Shown: piece by piece, positions 57,278 to 64,000 of the stretch
Position numbering within the stretch: the stretch's first letter is position 1
Layout of the letters: every line of letters starts with the position of its first letter
Assembly (NCBI GenBank): GCA_948602995.1
Contig: CAPEBR010000001.1
Coordinates: 124,001 to 188,000, forward strand
Source of the DNA: an uncultured Dorea sp.
Lineage (GTDB): Bacteria; Bacillota; Clostridia; Lachnospirales; Lachnospiraceae
Direction of reading: 5' to 3'
Length of the DNA: 64,000 nucleotides
Position numbers and translations under genes: made by a program
Notes under the pieces: generated by a model
Seen by the model: only the letters and a program-made list of their open reading frames with translations
What the model was told of the DNA's origin: nothing
Databases searched by the model: none

Positions 57278-58120
57278 ATGGATATGGCTACACAGTACAC
57301 AAAGGAATTTAAGAATGATGCAGTAAGGTATTGGAAGGAGCACCCAGAGCTGGGGATTGGCACGTGTGCAAGGAATCTTGGGGTGAGTAAGAGCACTCTT
57401 TCAAACTGGAAAAAGCTCTATGATTCAAATGAAGGAACTGTCCCAACCAGGGGACGGGGAAATTTCGAAAATTATGAGGCAAAGGAAATTGCCCGTCTCC
57501 GGAAGGAACTGTGGGACACCCAGGATGCCCTTGATATCCTAAAAAAAAGCAATCGGCATACTGGGAAAATGACACAGGCCCTGTTCTTTGAAACGGCCAG
57601 GCAGGAGGAGCTGTTAAAGGAGCAGGGAGGACACCGGCTGAATGTCTCCGGTGTGCTGAGGATATTAGGCGTCTCAAGAAGTGGGTACTTGAGGTGGAAA
57701 AGTTCTGGCAGGGGTCTTAAGTGAAACGCTGGAAGCGAAATGGGTAGTAGAGGCAGTAGAAAAAGCAAGGTCGGCAAGAGGCGCAGGCAGGCCCAGGCTC
57801 CTGCATACAGACAGGGGAGTCCAATATAACAGCAGCGACTATATCAAAGCTACAGAGGGGATACAGCGGAGTTATTCAAAGAAAGCATATCCATGGGAGA
57901 TGCCTGCATAGAATCCTTCCATGCGTTGCTCAAGAGGGAATGGCTGAACCGTTTTAGGATAAAAAACTACAATCATGCCTATCAGTTGGTATTCCAATAT
58001 ATAGAGGCTTTTTATAATACCGTAAGGATACACAGCCATTGTGGATATGATTCTCTGAATGAATATGAGAAAAACTACAGGAGAGAGTTGGAGAGGATGG
58101 AAAAAAAGCAGGTTAAATAG
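57278..58120 (+). pseudogene. IS3-family transposase, fragmented (orfA plus parts of orfB)
   Basis: The first part (57278-57724) encodes an IS3 OrfA helix-turn-helix (YTKEFKNDAVRYWKEH, NLGVSKSTLSNWKKLY) running in-frame into the start of OrfB (RILGVSRSGYLRWK), then stops. The catalytic core is damaged: a frame with LLHTDRGVQYNSSDYIK (one catalytic Asp) runs to about 57909, and after another frameshift CIESFHALLKREWLNRF carries the catalytic Glu and runs to 58120. The segment with the first Asp is missing. The element cannot encode its own active transposase. Confidence 0.85.
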
Positions 58121-58241
58121 CAGATGTTTTCAGAAAGGCACAGGGGCAGGGAACATGAGTGAAAGGAGGAGGAAGAAAGGAGATATTGATAACAGATAAG
58201 AGGAATAAGCAGGAATCTTCTTTGAAAAAGAGAAATCGTAC

Positions 58242-58276
58242 AATATAGGTACTACCTATATTGGTAAATACCTATA
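58242..58276. promoter_or_regulatory. Possible operator: repeated TATAGGTA/TACCTATA sites
   Basis: AATATAGGTA and TACCTATATT form a near-palindrome, and a further TACCTATA follows at 58269-58276, just upstream of the small gene at 58296. Such repeats suit binding by a small ribbon-helix-helix-like protein. Confidence 0.35.
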
Positions 58277-58295
58277 ACAGGTGAGGAGAAATAAA

Positions 58296-58494
58296 ATGGC
58301 AGGCTGGGGGATTACATCAGAATCACAGGTAAGGGCACAGGCACGGTATGACGCAGCACACACCGTGCGGATATCACTGAAATTAAACACCCGGACAGAC
58401 CAGGATATTATCCTGTGGCTCCATAAGCAGAGATCGAAGCAGGGGAGCTATAAAACAACTGATTCGTGAAAAAATAGAGCGGCCGGGTAAGTAG
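58296..58494 (+). pseudogene. Small mobile-element-associated protein, frameshifted
   Basis: The ATG at 58296 follows GAGGAG. It encodes MAGWGITSESQVRAQARYD, then HTVRISLKLNTRTDQDIILW, and KQRSKQG, the pattern of a small family often found with mobile DNA in Lachnospiraceae. Near 58443 (GGGGAGC) the frame appears to slip by one base: the other frame continues GAIKQLIREKIERPGK to the stop at 58492-58494, which fits the family end. The product in the original frame ends early (SYKTTDS). Confidence 0.5.
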
Positions 58495-58554
58495 GGGGAG
58501 TTTAGAAAAAAGTTCACGTTTAACTTGTACTTTTTCTTGACATAGTACCAGTGC

Positions 58555-59103
58555 TTACACATGAATTTTCTCAATCATTTTCTTTAGTTTCTTCCGGGCA
58601 GCTTCGCTGTTTTGTTTACTGATAGACATATCGAATACATCTTTTCCATCAGAATATTTATATGGCTCGCTAAACACAGCGCCAAATTTTTTATTCCAGC
58701 GTATTGCGGGCGAATTATCGCAATACACCCAGCCTGTAACTTGCTCCAGTCCCAAAATATCAAAGTCGAATTCACTTATCAGAATCCCTGCTTCTATTTT
58801 TTCATGCACTTCTCCGTATAGAGCAAGGCGTCCTCCCTCTCCCTCTTTATCATGGATATCATAAATACCTATTGTGCCAATTTTTTCTCCTGTATTAATG
58901 CTTTTTACGACAAAGAAATAATCACCTTCTTTTTTTCGTTGCCTTCTTATCCATTCTCTTTGCTGCTCAATATTTATATTAAGCGGCGGCAAATACTCTG
59001 TCACAACTGGATCCTGCCTAATTGCCAAAGTAAATTCTGCATCGGCAATATCTGCCGATTTCAGTTCCACATATTTACCTTTCAATACACCATCATATAT
59101 CAT
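58555..59103 (-). CDS. GNAT family N-acetyltransferase
   Basis: A 182-residue GNAT acetyltransferase of the RimJ/RimL-like type. It has the opening LKGKYVELKSADIADAEF, the acceptor-loop YFFVVKSINTGEKIGTIGIYDI, the CoA-binding stretch near GEVHEKIEAGILISEFDF, and the C-terminal YCDNSPAIRWNKKFGAVF, where the Asn starts the conserved final helix. The substrate may be a sugar amine (polysaccharide locus next door), a protein N-terminus or a small molecule. It lies between the IS remnant and the DegT gene with 86 bases to the latter. The ATG follows GGGAGG. Confidence 0.87.
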   Translation of the reverse strand: MIYDGVLKGKYVELKSADIADAEFTLAIRQDPVVTEYLPPLNINIEQQREWIRRQRKKEGDYFFVVKSINTGEKIGTIGIYDIHDKEGEGGRLALYGEVHEKIEAGILISEFDFDILGLEQVTGWVYCDNSPAIRWNKKFGAVFSEPYKYSDGKDVFDMSISKQNSEAARKKLKKMIEKIHV

Positions 59104-59189
59104 TTAGAATTCCTCCCATGCGTACTCTATGCAGAAGCAGACCCTCAAATCCTTTAAACAATCAACGCTTCATTCGCGTCATAGCTGCA

Positions 59190-60362
59190 TTATTCTTTAT
59201 AGCTTTCCCCACTCCGAATCTCCATCACATACTTCACAACCAGCCTGGTAATGTACTGAACATCTTCGAAGGTTACACCCATGTGCATTGGCAGGGAAAT
59301 GACATGTTTGCTGACAAAATCAGCCTTCGGACAAGTTCCTTTTGCATAATCATACATACAATAATCGGTATTTGCAACGTAATGGACACCTGGATATACC
59401 TCGTTTGAATTCAGATACATCATAAGACCATCTCTATCCTTCACAAAGATTTGGAACAAATGACGGGATGAAACACAATCGCTCGATATCTTTACAAGCC
59501 CGATCTGCTCAGGATACTTAGAAAAGACTTCTGTATACCACTGTGCCAATGTTCTGCGGTATGCATTGTCACGATCCAAATATGGAAGCTGTGCGAGAGC
59601 GATGCCGGCCATGATAGCATTTCCGTTATACTTATCGCCGATATATTCCACATCGTACTTCCATTTGTAGGTTCCTCCCTTATCCACAGTACGGGTATAA
59701 GTATCCTTACTGATTCCCAACCACGCCTTCTTACGGAATATTTCATCCAGCTTAGCGCTATCTGTGCAGATCACACCGCTATCACCAGTGGGTAGATTCT
59801 TAACAGCCTGGAAGGAATACACGGTGATGTCGGCATCTCCATCCGTTCCGGGACAGCCGCCGTCCTTGTATCGCGTGCCAGACATATGGGCTGCATCCAA
59901 AATCAGTTTAAGGCCATAATCCTTGCAGAGCTTTACGATCTTTTTAAAATTTCCGGTATTGCCTCCGAAGCCCACAAAAATAACCGCACGTGTTTTATCA
60001 GTAATGTGCTCCTCAACGGATTTAGGAGCAAGGCAGAGAGTATCGTCCACATCTGCAAAAACCGCCCTCAGATTGCTCTTCGAAATAGCATGGTTGGTAG
60101 AAATAAAGGTCAGGGGTGTGGAAATAACCTCATCGCCGTCTTCCCAGCCATAAAACTCCTTGAGTGTGTCTACCGCCATATATAAACCTGCGGTATTGGA
60201 ATTAATGTAATAAGCGTATTTATGTCCAGTATACTTCTTCCATGCCTCTTCAAATTCCACGGTCTTGAACCCCATACCGGTCCAGCCCTTCTCCAGACAT
60301 TCTCTCACCTGAACCAGGCACGCTTCGACATCAAAACTAGCCTTAAATAATTGAATTCCCAT
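59190..60362 (-). CDS. DegT/DnrJ/EryC1/StrS family sugar aminotransferase
   Basis: A 390-residue PLP-dependent aminotransferase acting on nucleotide-linked keto-sugars. Features: YYINSNTAGLYMAVDTLKEF, the PLP contact LILDAAHMSGTRY, and the PLP lysine in VYSFQAVKNLPTGDSGVI (about residue 187). Length is normal. It probably makes an amino sugar for the surface polysaccharide whose other genes lie upstream (60703-64000). The 340-base gap on its upstream side is unusual within such an operon. Confidence 0.92.
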   Translation of the reverse strand: MGIQLFKASFDVEACLVQVRECLEKGWTGMGFKTVEFEEAWKKYTGHKYAYYINSNTAGLYMAVDTLKEFYGWEDGDEVISTPLTFISTNHAISKSNLRAVFADVDDTLCLAPKSVEEHITDKTRAVIFVGFGGNTGNFKKIVKLCKDYGLKLILDAAHMSGTRYKDGGCPGTDGDADITVYSFQAVKNLPTGDSGVICTDSAKLDEIFRKKAWLGISKDTYTRTVDKGGTYKWKYDVEYIGDKYNGNAIMAGIALAQLPYLDRDNAYRRTLAQWYTEVFSKYPEQIGLVKISSDCVSSRHLFQIFVKDRDGLMMYLNSNEVYPGVHYVANTDYCMYDYAKGTCPKADFVSKHVISLPMHMGVTFEDVQYITRLVVKYVMEIRSGESYKE

Positions 60363-60702
60363 TATTGTAACTCTCCTTTTCTAGCCGGTCACGGCTGTTG
60401 ATTATATAGTAAGACCCTCTCAATTCAACGGCAAGTCTTCGTATAAAACTTCAGCACCCCGCTCCACATGACTCCCTTCCAATTCTATTTTACTCAGCAG
60501 CAGTCATGCAGCCAACCGACTGTCCGTTTACTTTTTGTCAGTGTCAAAAACCGCCAACAGAACCATTCTGTCTAGATGTGAGGTCTCCCCACATAGGCGG
60601 TTATAAACCAGTTATTTGCAAAAGATATGGGAAATACCGATGCTTTCAAGTTCACTATCTCCTGCCTCGTTAACTTGAAGATGATGAGATAGCAAAAACC
60701 CA
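60363..60702. other. Gap inside the polysaccharide locus
   Basis: 340 bases with no convincing gene. A long-distance inverted pair ACCGCC...GGCGGT (about 60549-60603) and ATCTC...GAGAT (about 60656-60690) are the only structures I see. It separates the DegT gene from the split glycosyltransferase. Confidence 0.45.
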
Positions 60703-60942
60703 TTAACTACTTGTTCCTCTCGGTTTACTATAACTGTTTGTTCCTAAAATTTTTCTTTTTGCCCTATCAAGCACATCTTTTATCCCAGTTCTCTTCATAT
60801 AGAATCCTGTCAGATATAGCCAGTTAAATGGTCTTGAAAAAGTGTACTTCACCTTCTGAAAGGCAAAATTTTTGCATCTGTCATAAGTCTTTATATTCTT
60901 TATCACCTCCGGGAACTCTTCAATAAATCCCCCCCCCCCCAA
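60703..60942 (-). pseudogene. Out-of-frame 3' part of the phase-variable glycosyltransferase
   Basis: In the frame one base off from the upstream gene, the sequence after the G-run reads FIEEFPEVIKNIKTYDRCKN, then RPFNWLYLTGFYMKRTGIKD, to a stop at 60703. It has no start of its own except within the G-run. It is the natural C-terminal continuation of the glycosyltransferase at 60920-61894. Confidence 0.75.
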
Positions 60943-61894
60943 TAATAGCTTCTTCAGAATGCCTGTCCCTTAAATAATCAATCGCATTCGCTGTGCATTG
61001 TTCCCGGAGCTTATTATCTTTTATTGCCCGCCGCATTGCATTCAGCCAGTCTTCCGGCCTATTATTTGCAAGAAAACCATTCTCTCCATCCGTTACCACA
61101 TATGTATATGGCTCAGTATTGGAATACACACCAGCAATACCTTGTGTAGTATATTCAACAAATTTGTTAAAATATTTACATTTCGAAAAATCGTTGACAT
61201 GAAGCGGCGCAAGACCAATATCAAAATTTTGCTCTCTCATAAATTTCCTGTATTCCATCAAAGGCATCCCGGAAATATATTCACATTCTATATCCTCCAT
61301 ATTGGGACGGACGCCTACAAAAGTAAACGAAATTTTGTCCCCGAATTCTCTCACCAACTCTGGTACTATAGGTTTTACATACTCATCAAATAAAGCCGCA
61401 TGGCTGGCTGCTGCAGCATAAACAATCTTTACAACATTATTATTATGCTTAACAGTAATACCTTCCAGTTCCGCTGGTCTTATGATCATATCCGTCCTTA
61501 TACTACGTCCTCCGCTAGTGAAAGGTCTGTATTTTTTTACTATATGCTCATTGAATGACCATACCGCATCCGAAAAGCTAAGTGCCTTTATTAAGCCCTT
61601 TTTTCGCCAGGGCGTCATAGGAATGTCTTTTGGAAGATTTAGTAAATCATCATCGCAAAATGTAATAACAGGGTGACCTGCTTCTTTTGCACGCCTGGCA
61701 ATCTTCCACGAGTATATATTTGATGGCCTTATGAAAATAATGACATCATGGATATCAATATCCTCTGGCTTTATATCTGACATATACATGAAGTCTGAAA
61801 CAATCTCAGGATAATGCTTCAGATGAGTAAAAATATCTCTCAATATACTTACCGTTGGCATATCTTCTTCAAAAACAAATAATAATTTGCTCAC
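60920..61894 (-). CDS. Glycosyltransferase (GT-B fold), truncated by frameshift at a poly-G tract
   Basis: In the given sequence this is a 324-residue protein ending IIGGGGIY. It looks like a family 4/1-type GT-B glycosyltransferase: LLFVFEEDMPTVSILRDIF, DVIIFIRPSNIYSWKIARRAKEAG, VKIVYAAAASHAALFDEYV, FDIGLAPLHVNDFSKCKYFNKFVEYTTQGIAGVYSNTEPY, ENGFLANNRPEDWLNAM. The start is GTG at 61894 behind GGAGAAAG. With 11 instead of 12 G (or 14) it would run on to 60703 and give 396 residues. It is AT-rich and co-oriented with the flippase, 2 bases after its stop. Confidence 0.88.
   Translation of the reverse strand: MSKLLFVFEEDMPTVSILRDIFTHLKHYPEIVSDFMYMSDIKPEDIDIHDVIIFIRPSNIYSWKIARRAKEAGHPVITFCDDDLLNLPKDIPMTPWRKKGLIKALSFSDAVWSFNEHIVKKYRPFTSGGRSIRTDMIIRPAELEGITVKHNNNVVKIVYAAAASHAALFDEYVKPIVPELVREFGDKISFTFVGVRPNMEDIECEYISGMPLMEYRKFMREQNFDIGLAPLHVNDFSKCKYFNKFVEYTTQGIAGVYSNTEPYTYVVTDGENGFLANNRPEDWLNAMRRAIKDNKLREQCTANAIDYLRDRHSEEAIIGGGGIY
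60929..60940. repeat. Homopolymer run of 12 C (12 G on the coding strand)
   Basis: Twelve C in a row inside the glycosyltransferase gene. On the coding strand the run encodes Gly-Gly-Gly-Gly. Changing its length by one or two bases switches between a 324-residue and a 396-residue product, as in contingency loci. Confidence 0.85.
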
Positions 61895-61896
61895 AA

Positions 61897-63345
61897 CTAC
61901 TTTCTCCTAAGAATCAAATCGGTTATATCCTTTAACTCTGGTATTTTAAGAACTATAGCGCATACTCCATATACAACTACACCTGTAACAATTTTAAAGC
62001 CAAGCGAAACTATGTTACTTATAATAGGATGTACTACTCCTACTGTAAGTATTACAGCGCCCATAGCGATTGAAGCAACCGCCGGTTTCCACATATCTTT
62101 TAAAACCTCGCGTAATCTGTAATTAATAAGCTTCTGTGCCTCATAATACGTCACTAAAGCTATCAACACGGTAATCACTGCCCCCACAAGTGCCAAAACA
62201 TTCATGGAACAATCAAGCACAAAGCCAAAAATCAATAATCCAAAAGCCAGCATAATTAACCTGATAATTTCTGTTTTTACCCGCAGCTGGCTCTTACCCA
62301 ATGCAAAAAACACCTGGATATTTATAAGCATATAGGGCGTGGCAAGGTAACTCAGACATGCGCATTGCATGATTCTTACCGATGGCAGCCATTTATCCGT
62401 AAAAAGCAGAATAATCATTTCCCTGGATACTAATGCCGTGCCAACCATTAGCGGCATAATTAAAAAACTGGTCATCCCTACCACTTTTCGGATAATATGC
62501 TTTACCCTTTCCAAATCAGACTGAGATGAGGATATTGTAGGAAGCAGCACACTTGACATAGCACCGAATGTATACAACGAAAACTGCCTTGGTAATTGAT
62601 CACCTTTGTCGTAGTAACCAAGGTCAGTTACGGAATACTTTTTTCCTATTGCAACACTGTAGATGTTCCCTCCGAAATAATATAATAAAGAGGATCCTAC
62701 AACTCCCATGCTGAAAGACAGCATCTGTTTGATTCGCAGCCAATCAAATTTCCAACTGATCTTCCACTTGACTTTTATAAACAGTATAGCAGTCGACACC
62801 AACTGCTGTGTCAGTCGCTGAATAACCAGAGCCCATACACCAAATCCTTTATATGCGGCCGCTATACCGATCACTCCGGATACGATGCTTGCAGACGTAT
62901 TACATATGAAAAGCAAACGAAATTGCATATTCCGATTAACTATTCCATTCCTAACAGCTGAAAATGACTGCAGGAAAAATGTCAGGCCAACAATACGAAG
63001 AACAAGAGTTAGATCCGGTGATGTATAATAATTTGCAACATAGGGTGCTGAAAAGAATAGAATAACATAAAGAACAGCTGCCATTGATGAACTTACTGAA
63101 AACACTGCACTGTAGTCATAATCATCAACTGTTTCTTTTCTGATCAGTGTTGTGCTAAATCCTGCATCTATCAGTATATCAGAAAGGTTTGTAAATACCG
63201 TTGTCAATGCAATCAGGCCATAGTCACTCGGAAGAAGAATCCTTGCCAGGACAATGGACACAATCATAGAGATCCCTTTAGCAGAAAACTGCTCCAAAAT
63301 CTTCCAAAAAGAATTTATCGCAAATTGATGTTTATTAATCTGCAT
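61897..63345 (-). CDS. Lipopolysaccharide/teichoic-type oligosaccharide flippase (Wzx, MOP superfamily)
   Basis: A 482-residue polytopic protein with about 12-14 helices of the polysaccharide transporter family. The N-terminus (INSFWKILEQFSAKGISMIVSIVLARILLPSDYGLIAL) and central GYYDKGDQLPRQFS segment are typical of WzxC/TuaB-like flippases. It moves lipid-linked repeat units across the membrane. It is flanked by glycosyltransferase genes; the downstream one starts 2 bases after its stop. The AT-rich composition differs from the housekeeping part of the window. Confidence 0.92.
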   Translation of the reverse strand: MQINKHQFAINSFWKILEQFSAKGISMIVSIVLARILLPSDYGLIALTTVFTNLSDILIDAGFSTTLIRKETVDDYDYSAVFSVSSSMAAVLYVILFFSAPYVANYYTSPDLTLVLRIVGLTFFLQSFSAVRNGIVNRNMQFRLLFICNTSASIVSGVIGIAAAYKGFGVWALVIQRLTQQLVSTAILFIKVKWKISWKFDWLRIKQMLSFSMGVVGSSLLYYFGGNIYSVAIGKKYSVTDLGYYDKGDQLPRQFSLYTFGAMSSVLLPTISSSQSDLERVKHIIRKVVGMTSFLIMPLMVGTALVSREMIILLFTDKWLPSVRIMQCACLSYLATPYMLINIQVFFALGKSQLRVKTEIIRLIMLAFGLLIFGFVLDCSMNVLALVGAVITVLIALVTYYEAQKLINYRLREVLKDMWKPAVASIAMGAVILTVGVVHPIISNIVSLGFKIVTGVVVYGVCAIVLKIPELKDITDLILRRK

Positions 63346-63416
63346 TTCTAATTATCCTCGCCTTCTTTATGAAAACAAAAAATTATTCTGGATAATATCT
63401 GCGTATCCTACTAAAA

Positions 63417-64000
63417 TTATGTGGTAATCTCTTCTATAGTATCTTCAATCCTGTGGCCATTCCAAGTTGCGGATTGTGTCAGTATATAGTCTTGTTTAAG
63501 AAACTGAACAAGCTCACTCCAATTATCACCAGATAAAAAAAAGGTATTCTTTTCATCATAAATTTCAGTGTTTCTTATATTTTTATTTGTCGACACAAGT
63601 TTAATCTGATTGAAGTAGCTCTCAATATCCCTCAGCGTCACTCCTTCTTGCCCTTGCATGCCGACATTTAGCAACGCCTTGCTTTCTGCTACCCAGTCAC
63701 TCACCTGATCGTATGAAACAGGCTCTTCATAGTAGGATTTTTTCTTTGAATATTTACCATCAGCTGTAATCAGGAATTTTGTCCTAAGTCCATTTTTCTT
63801 CAGAAAAGATTCCAATTTTTTCAACCAGTCTCCTCTCCCTTTATCGCGTCCAACAAACAAAAGGTCATATTTCTTTTCCTTGCTTTCCTTCAGATAACAA
63901 TGAAAATAGGAGATGACCTTCTTTAGCCTGATATTGTATTTTTTGCTGTCAGACGGATCATATGTCCAAACACGTATTCCTTCTGGAATCTCATCAGGCA
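63417..64000 (-). CDS. Glycosyltransferase-like protein, 3' part only
   Basis: The gene enters from the right edge: the frame is open from 64000 through IRVWTYDPSDSKKYNIRLKK and KKYDLLFVGRDKGRG to the stop at 63417, so no start is in the window. At least 194 residues. The C-terminal half (SDWVAESKALLNVGMQGQEGVTLRDIESYFNQIKLVSTN) is a pattern seen in uncharacterised polysaccharide-locus glycosyltransferases of the GT-B type. A TTG at 63860 is not a real start because the family-like sequence continues upstream. It lies 71 bases before the flippase. Confidence 0.7.
   Translation of the reverse strand, partial: PDEIPEGIRVWTYDPSDSKKYNIRLKKVISYFHCYLKESKEKKYDLLFVGRDKGRGDWLKKLESFLKKNGLRTKFLITADGKYSKKKSYYEEPVSYDQVSDWVAESKALLNVGMQGQEGVTLRDIESYFNQIKLVSTNKNIRNTEIYDEKNTFFLSGDNWSELVQFLKQDYILTQSATWNGHRIEDTIEEITT

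Larger units (their letters stand above)
57218..58531. mobile_element. Degenerate IS3-family insertion sequence with terminal inverted repeats
   Basis: AGTACAAGTTAGACATGGAA (57218-57237) matches the complement of the right end AGTACAAGTTAAACGTGAAC (58531 back to 58512), about 80% identity over 25 bases. Inside are a broken IS3-type transposase (57278-58120) and a small broken gene (58296-58494). No clear target-site duplication is seen. The second gene suggests a composite or decayed element. Confidence 0.65.

Overview
The window looks like a chromosomal segment of a spore-forming gut Lachnospiraceae (Clostridia, Ruminococcus/Dorea/Blautia-like). The grounds are the gene set (CodY, a sporulation sigma-K without pro-sequence, IreB, MtaB, RNase J, DUF1292, DUF5688, DUF6106, Rpn-type nuclease), AGGAGG-type ribosome-binding sites, several TTG/GTG starts, and the gene order mtaB-ireB-ruvX-DUF1292-fur-rnj-trmR-trhP. 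This is inference from family and order; no 16S gene or other species marker is present. Nearly all genes are on the minus strand.

Layout. 0-7 kb: a DUF3795 gene cut by the left edge, a LysR regulator divergent from a methyltransferase, DUF2935 behind a decayed TPP-riboswitch-like sequence, DUF5688, efp, aroD, and a yqeG-amidase pair bracketed by two copies of an 80-bp repeat. 7-13 kb: guaB, DUF6106, groES-groEL under a CIRCE operator, codY. 13-18 kb: comM-dprA-topA-codY, a DNA uptake and topology operon. 18-26 kb: sigK, then a tRNA-modification and housekeeping run (trhP, trmR, rnj, fur, ruvX, ireB, mtaB). 26-31 kb: an HPr-like protein, thiI with its cysteine desulfurase, rsmE with prmA.

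30-56 kb is a cell-envelope region. It holds a cohesin-like membrane protein, two LytR-CpsA-Psr ligases with repetitive tails, UDP-galactopyranose mutase, glmS (with a ribozyme-like leader), and a peptidoglycan/polysaccharide deacetylase. Next comes an eight-gene operon (50260 to 39820): acyltransferase-3, AMP-forming ligase, acyl carrier protein, MBOAT, SGNH protein, alpha/beta hydrolase, a polysaccharide pyruvyl transferase-like enzyme with InlB-type repeats, and a GH25 muramidase. The ligase-ACP-MBOAT-SGNH core is organised like a dlt system, but its acyl group and target polymer are unknown. Two TagF-type glycerophosphotransferases, an IspD/TarI cytidylyltransferase and an SDR epimerase follow, suggesting a phosphodiester-linked wall polymer.

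55-64 kb is a patchy accessory zone: an Rpn-type nuclease, gene relics, a degenerate IS3-family element that interrupts an integrase-like fragment, a GNAT acetyltransferase, and the end of an AT-rich surface-polysaccharide locus (DegT aminotransferase, glycosyltransferase, flippase, second glycosyltransferase cut by the right edge). The first glycosyltransferase is split at a run of 12 C (12 G on its coding strand), which looks like a phase-variation switch.

The intergenic spaces are unusually rich in long palindromes. One family with GTTAC...GTAAC ends occurs at least four times and shows compensatory stem changes between copies. Others are a perfect 36-bp-arm palindrome, a 130-bp palindrome behind groEL, and a 164-bp palindrome with a collapsed 25-bp relative 20 kb away. 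No tRNA, rRNA or CRISPR array was seen.
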